A stretch of 64,000 nucleotides of DNA. Origin: Paenibacillus sp. FSL R5-0912 (GTDB lineage Bacteria; Bacillota; Bacilli; Paenibacillales; Paenibacillaceae). Positions 13,371-19,386 of this stretch are shown in pieces (the stretch's first letter is position 1; the number at the start of each line of letters is the position of its first letter). The stretch is taken from contig NZ_CP009282.1 of the NCBI RefSeq assembly GCF_000758605.1, forward strand, positions 4,712,001 to 4,776,000, given 5' to 3'. The position numbers were made by a program, and so were the translations under genes. The notes under the pieces were generated by a model. That model worked only from the letters and a program-made list of their open reading frames with translations, was not told the origin of the DNA and ran no database searches.

Positions 13371-15983
13371 GAGCACTTCGGATCTCCCGGCTATATCGAT
13401 AATTAGCGCATACTCTGGTCCCTTGGCCGCAAACGTCTTGCGGAAGCTTTCAATGTTGACATAATCCGTCAGTTCCAATTGATGAATGCTGGCCGCCACC
13501 TCGTTAAGCTTCGCCTTGCCCGCCTGTTCATCTGTGGACATCACATTCATAATATCGATTGCGATCCCCGACAAATCAAATTTTACGCTTTCCGTCGTCG
13601 CATCCCAGGCCAAGGTAAGCCTGCTGTAAAATTCCTTCAATCGGGTCTGCGCCGTCAATTGGGAATACACCGTGCCTGCCAGTTGATTGAAAGTATCCGA
13701 AAGCAGAGCCGCCGCGTTTGTTATCGGGTTGCCGCCCTGTCCGTTCGTGGCTTCCTGATATTTCTTTCCAAAAAGCTTCTCTAGCGCCTCCAGCTTCCGG
13801 GCATCGATATTACCTCCACGCTGATTCGGATTGATGGTCTCGACCCCGGTCCAGGCATAAATAATGTCGACTGACAGTTGTTTGCGGAAGTTTATGTCCG
13901 GTTCAGCTGCAAATCGCATCACCAATGCTTTGAGATGTCCGGTAGTGTCCCTAAGCATCGCCTGGTGCAGACTATTGACGTTACCGAATCCCTTTAAATC
14001 CGGCAATGCCGCGATTTCGGACGTAACCGGCAGCAGCTGCGTGGAGGTGGAGTTCACCTTGTCGGTCTTGAACCAGACGTCACTCACGGCTGCAGTCGTT
14101 CCGTCGGTCCGGGTATACGTTCCGGTCTGCTTATGTTCGTTGCCCTGGGCATCGACAAAAGTGCCTGAGCTGTAGCCTGTAAAAATAGAGGCCACGCCGG
14201 CGTCCTGGAGAGATACCAGCTCTCCGGCGTCCGTTATGCCGTCCCCGTCCAGGTCCCTCCAGATGTTCAGCTGGCTAAATACGGCATCGGCGGCGTCGAT
14301 TTTACCGTCATGGTTATCGTCAAGATCGGCCAGCGCCGAAAATCCATTGGCAGCCTTGTTCCCACCTGACAAAAGCGTGTTGTTGCCGAACAATTCCTGC
14401 CCGCTGTCGATCCGGCCGTTACCGTTTAAGTCCCGGACCAGCAGACCGTCGTCCTTGCCGACCCAAGCCGATTTCTCGGCAAAGCTGTTGTTGTCATGGT
14501 CAAAAGCAATACCGTTCTGGATCGTTGTCGTTTCCACTCCGTCTCCGTCCAGATCGAGCACGAGCGGGCAAGAGGTCATTGCTTCGGCGTTCTGGAACAG
14601 ACCGAAGATGCTTCCAATCAGGTCGCTAAGGCCGTGTCCGAGCTCGCTTCCGACAATCCAGCCTACGATGCCCGCCCCAACCTCCAGCAAGAGTCCCGCG
14701 GCGATGCCAACCGGTCCCCCTGTCGCTCCGAGCGCCAGCGCTATAGGCGCAACGGCTTCCATAAACAACTGTGAGGTCACTAGCCCTCCCGCCGTTTCCA
14801 ACGTCCAGTCGCGGATAATTGTATTGCCTAGTTCCGTATCGCCGGACGCATATGCCGCGCTTGCATCGCCGATCATATTGACAGCATCCACGGCGAGCAT
14901 TACGCCGCCAACGATGCCCAGAGCCTTCAGCGCTCCCCCTCTCACACGGGTATAGCGGGCGGCATCGGCCAGAGTAGAACTCGTGCTGACGCCCGGCGTT
15001 TCCACAAGAGTCCGGTCCATGTACTGGACGATCTCGGTCGTTCTGGCGGCAACTGAATTGTTCGATCCCTTTATACTCTCAGAAATTTCGGCCAGCCTCG
15101 GATATTTGGCGTTCAATTCAGCCTGGGACAATCGTCCTTCCATTTGGCTCAGCGACTGGACGCTGGCGGTTCCCTCGGGAACGCGGGTAGACCCTCCCGT
15201 CAGTCTGGCGACATCAACCCCCAGAATTTCGCCTGGCTTAACGACAGCCTCACCTTTGGGATCTACCACAATCGTCTGCGGTCCCCTATACACATCAATC
15301 AAGGACATATTGGCACTTGATTTATAAGATATCGCTTCTCTCAAGCCATCCAGCGCCTTGGCTTCGGAGTAGCCAAGCTCTTTCATGAACCAATCCTTGG
15401 CCTTTAACAAATCCTCCTTAGGGATACCGTCAATGCTGTTGACCTGTGGCATATCCAGCAGGGTACGCAGCTCCGTCAGCGTCCAGACGCTGTCCGGCGT
15501 CGAGCCCGACGTTAATGTGATTACATTGCCGTGGGCATTGGCGAGCATAACCTCCCTGGAAACAAAATCATTAAGGGAAAGCACCCCTTCATAGCCAAAC
15601 GGAGTGCGGACGCCGTTCACTTTGTAGCCGTTGAGCATTTCACCGGCGAGCTCCGGGCTGCCGGACGCCTGTTGTACTGCGGCTTTGAATTCCGCATTAT
15701 TCAATAGCTCTCCGGCTTCCGTATCGCTGATATAATACAGCGTGCCTCCGCTACTGTTCGAAACCGCATCGGCGATCTGCCATGCGGGAGTATCGCCAAT
15801 CCATCCATTGTAGGGAATAATATTCCCGCCTTCAGGCACCTTGAAAGAAATCTTTCCTACACTCGCCTGGATATCCTGGGCGAGCTGCACCTTTTGCGCA
15901 CGGGTCAGTTCGGCGTTCTCCGGTATGCCGTGCCTGGAGCGCCATGACTCGATATCGTCGATAATATCGAACTTGGTCGTCAT
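1..15983 (-). CDS. Giant RTX calcium-binding protein, C-terminus beyond window
   Basis: One uninterrupted frame of at least 5,327 codons begins at the ATG at 15983 and is still open at position 1. Residues 1-340 are non-repetitive. Two Gly/Ala-rich hydrophobic stretches lie at about 346-372 and 406-462. EF-hand-like Asp loops follow at about 474-590 (LDLDGDG, DLNGNGRIDSG, DDNHDGKID, RDLDGDG). From about residue 870 the protein is an array of RTX nonapeptides (GGAGDDVLDGG, GNDTLYGG), each block followed by a domain with FGRGYGQDTI and VRRSG, as in the HCBP-related family. Such proteins are normally unfolded type I secretion cargo that folds on extracellular calcium, acting as adhesins, toxins or surface layers. 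It is the last gene of an exporter operon and overlaps the 149-codon gene by ATGA. The expected C-terminal secretion signal lies outside the window. Adhesin versus toxin cannot be decided; no enzymatic domain was recognised. Confidence 0.93.
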   Translation of the reverse strand, partial: MTTKFDIIDDIESWRSRHGIPENAELTRAQKVQLAQDIQASVGKISFKVPEGGNIIPYNGWIGDTPAWQIADAVSNSSGGTLYYISDTEAGELLNNAEFKAAVQQASGSPELAGEMLNGYKVNGVRTPFGYEGVLSLNDFVSREVMLANAHGNVITLTSGSTPDSVWTLTELRTLLDMPQVNSIDGIPKEDLLKAKDWFMKELGYSEAKALDGLREAISYKSSANMSLIDVYRGPQTIVVDPKGEAVVKPGEILGVDVARLTGGSTRVPEGTASVQSLSQMEGRLSQAELNAKYPRLAEISESIKGSNNSVAARTTEIVQYMDRTLVETPGVSTSSTLADAARYTRVRGGALKALGIVGGVMLAVDAVNMIGDASAAYASGDTELGNTIIRDWTLETAGGLVTSQLFMEAVAPIALALGATGGPVGIAAGLLLEVGAGIVGWIVGSELGHGLSDLIGSIFGLFQNAEAMTSCPLVLDLDGDGVETTTIQNGIAFDHDNNSFAEKSAWVGKDDGLLVRDLNGNGRIDSGQELFGNNTLLSGGNKAANGFSALADLDDNHDGKIDAADAVFSQLNIWRDLDGDGITDAGELVSLQDAGVASIFTGYSSGTFVDAQGNEHKQTGTYTRTDGTTAAVSDVWFKTDKVNSTSTQLLPVTSEIAALPDLKGFGNVNSLHQAMLRDTTGHLKALVMRFAAEPDINFRKQLSVDIIYAWTGVETINPNQRGGNIDARKLEALEKLFGKKYQEATNGQGGNPITNAAALLSDTFNQLAGTVYSQLTAQTRLKEFYSRLTLAWDATTESVKFDLSGIAIDIMNVMSTDEQAGKAKLNEVAASIHQLELTDYVNIESFRKTFAAKGPEYALIIDIAGRSEVLGSRENDTFTGTNMDEVFWGLEGDDTISGGGGKDFLFGDRGNDTLFGGELNDKLVGGTGDDRLNGGNGDDVLDGGAGNDVMYGGDSSDTSNNRGNGNDTYLFGRGYGQDTIVDYDATAYNADLVKLDESVQPGDVKLRRSGNHLELSVIGTDDKLTIWNYFDANGSYVVETVHFSEGTVWNTDYIRQAVLSVDGTESSESLSGYEGNDSIYGYGGEDTLTGAAGADLLYGGYGDDRLYGNDGGDHLEGEGGGDVLYGGAGVDVLDGGSGNDTLYGGDSSDTSYNRSNGNDTYLFGRGYGQDTIIDYDGTEGNADVIRFAADVKPSDVTVRRSGTNLELMINGTSDKLTVSSFFDASGKYVVESAVFTDGTVWDTDALQTAALNIDGSEASETLSGYETNDTLRGYGGDDRLYGGAGDDVLDGGTGNDTLYGGDNSDSAARFNGNDIYLFGRGSGQDTIVDYDGTEGNADVIRFAADVKPGDVTVRRSGTSLELLINGTSDKLTVSSFFDASGRYVVESAVFADGTVWDEAALRTAALNIDGSESGETLSGYETNDTLQGYGGDDRLYGGAGDDVLDGGAGNDTLYGGDPYDTSYTRANGNDTYLFGRGYGQDTIVDYDGTAGNTDVIRFVADVKPDDITVRRSGSSLELLINDTSDKLTVSNYFETSGKYIVESVQFADGTVWNEAAVRAAVRNITGGEASESLTGYEDNDILLGYGGDDTLSGGAGDDVLDGGNGNDTLYGNAGNDRLQGGQGADMLQGGLGDDVQDGGAGNDTLYGGDSSDTYYTRANGNDTYLFGRNSGQDTIVDYDGTAGNADVIRFAADVKPGDVTVRRSGSSLELLINGTSDKLTVASFFDASGRYVVESAVFADGTVWDEAALRTAALNIDGSDGSDASETLSGYETNDTLRGYGGDDRLNGGAGDDVLDGGAGNDTLYGGDPYDTSYTRANGNDTYLFGRGYGQDTIVDYDGTAGNTDVIQFAADVNPGDITVRRSGSSLELLINGTNDKLTVANYFETSGKYVVELVQFADGTVWNEAAVRAAARNVKGSEASESLTGYEDNDILLGYGGDDTLSGGDGDDVLDGGNGNDTLYGNAGNDRLQGGQGADMLQGGAGDDVLDGGAGNDTLYGGDSSDTYYTRANGNDTYLFGRGSGQDTIVDYDGTAGNADMIRFAADVKPGDVTVRRSGTNLELQINGTSDKLTVASFFDASGRYVVESAVFADGTVWDEAALRTAALSVDGSEVGETLSGYDTNDKLRGYGGDDRLYGGAGDDVLDGGAGNDTLYGGDPYDASYTRANGNDTYLFGRGYGQDTILDYDGSEGNADVIRFAADVKPSDVTVRRSGSSLELLINGTSDKLTVSNYFEPSGKYIVESVQFADGTVWNEAVVRAASRNVTGSEASESLTGYEDNDILLGYGGDDTLSGGAGDDVLDGGDGNDTLYGNAGNDRLLGGQGVDMLQGGAGDDVLDGGDGNDTLYGGDSSDTYYTRANGNDTYLFGRNSGQDTIVDYDGTAGNADVIRFAADVKPGDVTVRRNGSSLELLINGTSDKLTVASFFDASGRYVVESAVFADGTVWDEAALRTAALNIDGSEASETLSGYDTNDKLRGHGGDDRLYGGAGDDVLDGGGGNDTLYGGDPYDTSYTRANGNDTYLFGRGYGQDTIVDYDGTAGNTDVIQFAADVKPYDITVRRSGSSLELLINGTNDKLTVSNYFEPSGKYVVESVQFADGTVWDSAFIGTHLSTSPANGTGLTLSGTSNNDQLTGGADQDVISGGAGDDVLDGGAGNDMLYGGDRYDTSYSRANGNDTYLFGRGYGQDTIVDYDGTAGNTDVIRFAADVKPDDITVRRSGSSLELLINGTSDKLTVANYFEPSGKYIVESVQFADGTVWNEAAVRAAARNVKGSEASESLTGYEDNDILLGYGGDDTLSGGDGDDVLDGGNGNDTLYGNAGNDRLLGGQGVDMLQGGAGDDVLDGGAGNDTLYGGDSSDTYYTRANGNDTYLFGRGSGQDTIIDYDGTAGNADVIRFAADVKPGDVTVRRNGSSLELLINGTSDKLTVASFFDASGRYVVESAVFADGTVWDEAALRTAALNVDGSEVGETLSGYDTNDTLRGYGGDDRLNGGAGDDVLDGGAGNDTLYGGDPYDTSYTRANGNDTYLFGRGYGQDTIVDYDGTAGNTDVIQFAADVNPGDITVRRSGSSLELLINGTNDKLTVANYFETSGKYVVELVQFADGTVWNEAAVRAAARNVKGSEASESLTGYEDNDILLGYGGDDTLSGGDGDDVLDGGNGNDTLYGNAGNDRLQGGQGADMLQGGAGDDVLDGGAGNDTLYGGDSSDTYYTRANGNDTYLFGRNSGQDTIVDYDGTAGNADVIRFAADVKPGDVTVRRNGSSLELLINGTSDKLTVASFFDASGRYVVESAVFADGTVWDEAALRTAALNIDGSDASETLSGYETNDTLRGDGGDDRLYGSAGDDVLDGGAGSDTLYGGDSSDTSYTRANGNDTYLFGRGFGQDTIVDYDGTAGNTDVIRFSAEVKPDDITVRRSGSSLELLINSTNDKLTVSNYFEPSGKYIVESVQFADGTVWNEAAVRAAARNVTGSEASESLTGYEDNDILLGYGGDDTLSGGAGDDVLDGGNGNDTLYGNAGNDRLLGGQGGDTLQGGLGDDVQDGGAGNDTLYGGDNSDSATRFNGNDTYLFGRGSGQDTIIDYDGTEGNADVIRFAADVKPGDVTVRRSGSSLELLINGTSDKLTVASFFDASGRYVVESAVFADGTVWDEAALRTAALNIDGSDASETLSGYETNDTLRGYGGDDRLNGGAGDDMLDGGAGNDTLYGGDPYDTSYTRANGNDTYLFGRGYGQDTIVDYDGTAGNTDVIQFAADVKPGDITVRRSGSSLELLINGTSDKLTVANYFEPSGKYIVESVQFADGTVWNEAAVRAAARNVKGSEASESLTGYEDNDILLGYGGDDTLSGGDGDDVLDGGNGNDTLYGNAGNDRLQGGQGTDMLQGGAGDDVLDGGAGNDTLYGGDSSDTYYTRANGNDTYLFGRGSGQDTIVDYDGTEGNADVIRFAADVKPGDVTVRRSGTNLELQINGTSDKLTVASFFDASGRYVVESAVFADGTVWDEAALRTAALNVDGSEVGETLSGYETNDTLRGDGGDDRLYGGAGDDVLDGGAGNDTLYGGDPYDTSYTRANGNDTYLFGRGYGQDTILDYDGSEGNADVIRFAADVKPSDVTVRRSGSSLELLINGTSDKLTVANYFEPSGKYIVESVQFADGTVWNEAVVRAAVRNVTGSQASESLTGYEDNDILLGFGGDDTLSGGAGNDELNGGDGADKLYGNEGNDRLNGDDGSDAMYGGAGDDVLDGGDGNDTLYGGDQYDTSYTRSNGNDTYLFGRGSGQDMIIDYDGTEGNEDVIQFAAGVLASDVTLRRNGSNLELLINGTADKLTVLNYFEAGGKYKVESIRFADGTVWNGSHISTAALLIQGGEAGETLNGYEGDDTLFGFGGNDALSGAAGSDSLYGGDGRDTLYGNEGDDRLYGEDGNDVLYGGSGNDVLDGGAGNDTLSGGDQYDTSYTRVNGNDTYLFGRGSGQDTIFDYDGTEGNSDVISLTGGLLPGDVLLRRSGSNLELLITGTSDKLTVSNYFEASGKYVVETIQFADGTEWDSSFVRQAVLNITGSESNDTLNGYEGDDSIYGNGGDDILSGAGGNDKLYGGAGADLIYGNDGADLLYGGAEGDKLYGGASDDVLDGGAGNDTLYGGDASDTSYARANGDDTYLFGRGSGQDTIIDYDGTEGNTDRVQLAASLSPDNITLRRTGNHLEIRINQTSDKLTVSDYFSPGGKYRVEEIWFADGTVWDFDYVNNAVLSILGSDESETLNGNDTNDIIYGMGGDDTINAQGGDDTVYGGTGNDILNGMAGNDTLDSGEGNDTLYGGAGNDVLDGGAGDDYLQGNNDSPSYSYSGNDTYVFGKGYGQDRIYDYDTTAGNADTIQMLVNPSDIEVLQKDGHLSLRIIETGDQLTVQYYFNSSAYQIERVTFADGSVWGKAELEANMLTKGTDADDTLYGMNDYNDSMYGFGGNDTLYGYSGDDTMNGGEGNDTLYGGAGDDVLDGGAGDDYLQGNNDSSSYSYSGNDTYVFGKGYGQDRIYDYDSSTNTDTIHMLVNPSDIEVLQKDGHLSLRIMETGDQLTIQYYFNSSAYQIERVTFADGTVWGKAELEASVLTKGTEETDTLFGMNDYNDSMYGFGGNDTLYGYSGDDTMNGGEGNDTLYGGAGDDVLDGGAGDDYLQGNNDSSSYSYSGNDTYVFGKGYGQDRIYDYDSSSTNTDTIQMLVNPSDIEVLQKDGHLSLRIIETGDQLTVQYYFNSSAYQIERVTFADGTVWGKAELEASVLTKGTEETDTLYGMNDFNDSMYGFGGNDTLYGYSGDDTMNGGAGNDTLYGGAGDDVLDGGAGDDYLQGNND

Positions 15984-16429
15984 TGCTTGACGCCTCCCAT
16001 CGCAAAGCCGGGTGTTGCGATGTAATCGAAATGGACACCGGTAACGCAATCTCTTCTGCCGGCAAATCCTTTGGCGTCCAACGATTCTTTAATCAATTCA
16101 ACCAATTGTTCGTGATCCTGGAGCAGATTTCCGGGCGCTTCAATTTTAGTGATCTTCCAGAACATTTCGATTCCCGAGCTCACATTGCCCGTACCGGTGC
16201 TGTACGTATCCATGCAGATGACATTTCCCTTCCAGACAAGCGCATAATACATCGGGACGTCGGATTCATAATCGCCTTGTCCGCCCAATCCGACCAGGAA
16301 AGCGTTCCGCTCACGATCGATCGTCCAAGACCGTGATTCCAGCGGTTTACGGGTAAACGGATCTTTGAGTTGGAAGGAATTAAACCATTCTCGGTCGGCT
16401 GCAGGTATTTTTTCATTAATGAATGCCAC
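15980..16429 (-). CDS. Small conserved-looking protein coupled to the giant RTX gene
   Basis: A 149-codon gene starts at GTG 16429, with GGGAG nine bases upstream. Its TGA overlaps the ATG of the giant RTX gene as ATGA, so the two are probably translationally coupled. The product is soluble, begins MAFINEKIPAADREWF and is rich in aromatic residues, with no signal peptide or membrane segment. I do not recognise the family. Position and coupling suggest a dedicated cytosolic partner of the cargo, such as a chaperone or an analogue of the HlyC-type activators found beside RTX genes, but no HlyC acyltransferase motif is evident. An immunity or regulatory role is equally possible. Confidence 0.85.
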   Translation of the reverse strand: MAFINEKIPAADREWFNSFQLKDPFTRKPLESRSWTIDRERNAFLVGLGGQGDYESDVPMYYALVWKGNVICMDTYSTGTGNVSSGIEMFWKITKIEAPGNLLQDHEQLVELIKESLDAKGFAGRRDCVTGVHFDYIATPGFAMGGVKQ

Positions 16430-16512
16430 TGATCATCTCTCCCTTGTACATTTCATTTGGCGATGCCTTCCCCTTGCCGGTCTAACCCTGCTGTAAGCGT
16501 CCGCCGCCGGAC

Positions 16513-19368
16513 TCATGGAGCCGCGGGGAGCGCAGCGGTTTGCGTACTCAGCAATTTCAGCCCGCCCTTGTAGCTCAAGTATACCTTGAACTGGACCAAG
16601 GGGCCGGCATTTCCGGTAGAAATGCCGTCGACCTGAAATTTGCCGTTTGTCAAAGTAAAGCTGTTGTCGTCATCCGTATTCAACCCGAACTCTCTCTGCG
16701 TGATCACCTCCCCGCCGTTCTCAACCCGGATAACAATTTTATGTTTACCGTCAAAATCGTCAAATGCCGTATCCCGGAACAGCCGGGCGTTGAATTCAAT
16801 CGCTCCGCTGTAGGTTGACGTCCATTTGGCGGCAACATTCGATAGAGTCAAGGAATAAGGCCCCGCATTCAGGTTCGCAAGACCGTTATTTCCCGACTTC
16901 CTTTCTTCCATTAATGAATATATAGCCGGCTTTACATAAGCCTCGGCACGTGCGCCGGATTCAACAATTCCGTTGCCGTTTACCGGCACCCCCAGCAGCA
17001 GCTTCAATGTCTCGGGCCTTGTCCCTTTAGGCACTTTGCCGGACAATGTTTGAATCGCCGCACCTCCGTACTTGATGGCGGCACCCGAGCCGCTCTCGTA
17101 TTCCAGAGGATAGTACATGCCGTCCGCCGTCTCCAGATACCCTGTTAACGGATTGCTTACCGTACTCCGTTTATTCAGATTCCGCTGAACCAGCTCGATT
17201 TCAATCATATCCTCGGCTGCCCCCGGGTACACCAGCACCTGGTACAGCTGAATTTCTGACTCTCCGCCGGTAATGTCCAGCGTATACGTATCGCCCTCCC
17301 GATAGGATTTCAGGCTGTCGGCCTTGGGAATAGCGAACTGGGCGACATTGGAGTTCTGATTGTCTTCACTGCGCCCCAGCAGCACGGTCATTTCGCCCCC
17401 CGCTGTCGAATAAGGAATGGTCGCTACGACCTGCACCGACACCGGGCGGTCCGGAGAAGCGCCGAGCACTTTGTCCAGGACAAATGCTTCCGCCTTCACA
17501 GCTGCGCCGTCGATATAATAGGTTGCCTGAAATTCTGGAAGCGGGACGGCGGCATATCCGCCGCTGTATAATTCAAATTCGCTCACAAGAGCATCTTTAC
17601 CGTTCGCGGGCAGGCGAAGCGTTGAGGTCCTGCGGATTTTGAAATCTCCGGAGCCGTTCGAGAAATAAACCCATCCGGAGCCCGCCAACTGTGTATTCTC
17701 CAAATCAGGCAAGGTAAAATTGGCAACGGAGCGGTACAATTCGCCGCCTTCCTGCCGGATCGGCTCCTCTATGACGATCTGAAAACCCGTTAAATTTACG
17801 TTAAGAGGCACTTCGATCTTAATAACCCGGCGCATCGTCGCCTGTGGAGACAACCGACCGTCCCCCTCGCCCTCCGCCAATTTGCCTTCATATTTATATT
17901 TCTGCCCGGTAATTCCCATCACCCGGAATTCCGGCAGTTTAATGCTGTTCACTCCTGTGTTGGCAAAGGTCAGCGTGCCCTGAATCACTCTGGTTCCTCC
18001 CTCGGTATAACCCATAACGTTGCCCAGATTAAGGGTATAGGGAGTTCCGTCCTTTGTTGCGCTCTTCGCAATCGTTAAAGTCTTGGCATGTTCGGCGTCT
18101 TCCGATTTCTCCAGCGGCAGCTTCAACAGTGGCCTGTAGACCGGATCGTCAGAGTTCCCTAGCGACTTTGTAACCATCAGCCGCATACTCCGGGATTTTA
18201 ACGATTTCGGAATGTCGGCCGATACGACGGCGGTAAGCTGCTCAAGAGCTCCCATTGTTGCAGGCGGGCCTGAGCCTTCCAGAGACAAGGGGTAATACAA
18301 CCCGTCAATCTCCAGAAAATATCCCAAGACAGGCGCTTTGATGGCCTGCTTGCCAATATTTTTAAGCACAATCTCTGTTCCAGCCTTCATCTGTGGCAAA
18401 TCGGACTCCGCGAAGTAAAGAGGCTCTGCCGCAATAGACAGCTGCGCCTCATCCGGCCGGATATAATAAGCTTTCTGATTGACAGCGGCAAGCTTGTTCC
18501 AGGCCTTGGCCGGTAGGAGCGCGAAGACGTCCGTGATCAGATTCATCTCCTCCTCCTTTGCGCCTGCAAGCAGCTTGAAGCTGGAGGAGCGGGCGGTTTT
18601 CGGCAGGGAGGCATGGAGATCGTATACCCGTTTCGCTTTTGGGTTCAGTTCGTCTTTGTTGTCTGTCCCCGCTTCCAACGGATACAGCTCGCCCGAGCCA
18701 GCTTGAAGCCAAAAGCTGTATTCCGGAAGCTTGACCGGCTGATTCCCCCGGCTTTCAGCGGCGAAGGTTACAGTATAAATTTCCTCGCCGGCCGTTTCAT
18801 ATGTATAGAACTCTGCGGCTGAGAGCCGAACTTGATTGCCCTGCATTTGACTGAGTCTTGCGGAACCCGCAGGCACCGTGTCGGCGTATCCGGCGGGAAT
18901 CTTGACACTGCCTGTGGTTTTGCTGAACCCGGGGTAATCGATGTTCCACTCCTTGACGCCCAGCCGGATCCCCTCTAGCGCCGCAGTGTTCGGTACAACC
19001 GCGTAAAAGACATAGTCCTTCCCCGCCTGCGGAAGCACTTTGGTGGTACCGCCTTCATCCTGCTGTCTTAACGCGTTGCTGGAGCCGCCGGCTGCCGTGG
19101 AGACGGTGATGCCATAACGCAGCAGATCGATGACCGACTGTCCTCCGTTAAACAAACGGATCTTGAAAGTGAGCACATTATTTTTGCCCCATTGGGTCAG
19201 GTGCGGGTCCAGGAACTCCACATAGCTGCTCTTGGTCACATAAACTTTGCCGATGGATTTGGATGTAACGTCCGTACTTTGGGCCAGACTGCGTCCGGGC
19301 GCGCCAAGAATTGCCGTCAGACTAACAATGAACACAATGACTATTCCTACAGCTACAGTTCTTCTCAT
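16513..19368 (-). CDS. Secreted beta-rich repeat protein of the type I secretion operon
   Basis: The gene encodes 951 residues from ATG 19368, with AAGGAG seven bases upstream. Residues 1-29 form a Sec signal peptide (basic MRRT, hydrophobic core, Ser-Leu-Ala before the likely cut). The rest has no membrane helix and no lipobox. It contains about six diverged repeats of roughly 140-170 residues sharing a pattern of 'N/G..LPEF...G.YYPL.....L...VP.....LLG', which reads as tandem beta-sandwich domains. The adaptor gene ends 18 bp upstream and the 149-codon gene follows after 83 bp. Because a monoderm has no TolC, an extracytoplasmic structural role in this locus is plausible: a wall conduit, an anchor, or a folding partner for the RTX cargo. 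That is inference; the family is unknown to me. Confidence 0.85.
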   Translation of the reverse strand: MRRTVAVGIVIVFIVSLTAILGAPGRSLAQSTDVTSKSIGKVYVTKSSYVEFLDPHLTQWGKNNVLTFKIRLFNGGQSVIDLLRYGITVSTAAGGSSNALRQQDEGGTTKVLPQAGKDYVFYAVVPNTAALEGIRLGVKEWNIDYPGFSKTTGSVKIPAGYADTVPAGSARLSQMQGNQVRLSAAEFYTYETAGEEIYTVTFAAESRGNQPVKLPEYSFWLQAGSGELYPLEAGTDNKDELNPKAKRVYDLHASLPKTARSSSFKLLAGAKEEEMNLITDVFALLPAKAWNKLAAVNQKAYYIRPDEAQLSIAAEPLYFAESDLPQMKAGTEIVLKNIGKQAIKAPVLGYFLEIDGLYYPLSLEGSGPPATMGALEQLTAVVSADIPKSLKSRSMRLMVTKSLGNSDDPVYRPLLKLPLEKSEDAEHAKTLTIAKSATKDGTPYTLNLGNVMGYTEGGTRVIQGTLTFANTGVNSIKLPEFRVMGITGQKYKYEGKLAEGEGDGRLSPQATMRRVIKIEVPLNVNLTGFQIVIEEPIRQEGGELYRSVANFTLPDLENTQLAGSGWVYFSNGSGDFKIRRTSTLRLPANGKDALVSEFELYSGGYAAVPLPEFQATYYIDGAAVKAEAFVLDKVLGASPDRPVSVQVVATIPYSTAGGEMTVLLGRSEDNQNSNVAQFAIPKADSLKSYREGDTYTLDITGGESEIQLYQVLVYPGAAEDMIEIELVQRNLNKRSTVSNPLTGYLETADGMYYPLEYESGSGAAIKYGGAAIQTLSGKVPKGTRPETLKLLLGVPVNGNGIVESGARAEAYVKPAIYSLMEERKSGNNGLANLNAGPYSLTLSNVAAKWTSTYSGAIEFNARLFRDTAFDDFDGKHKIVIRVENGGEVITQREFGLNTDDDNSFTLTNGKFQVDGISTGNAGPLVQFKVYLSYKGGLKLLSTQTAALPAAP

Positions 19369-19386
19369 GGAGTTGCTCCTTTGCCG

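Noticed and set aside
1..13500. Many Arg/Pro/Ser-rich open frames on both strands inside the RTX array
   Set aside because: They are by-products of the GC-rich repeat in other frames. They repeat with the module period, lack ribosome sites and have implausible compositions, while the single long minus-strand frame explains the region.
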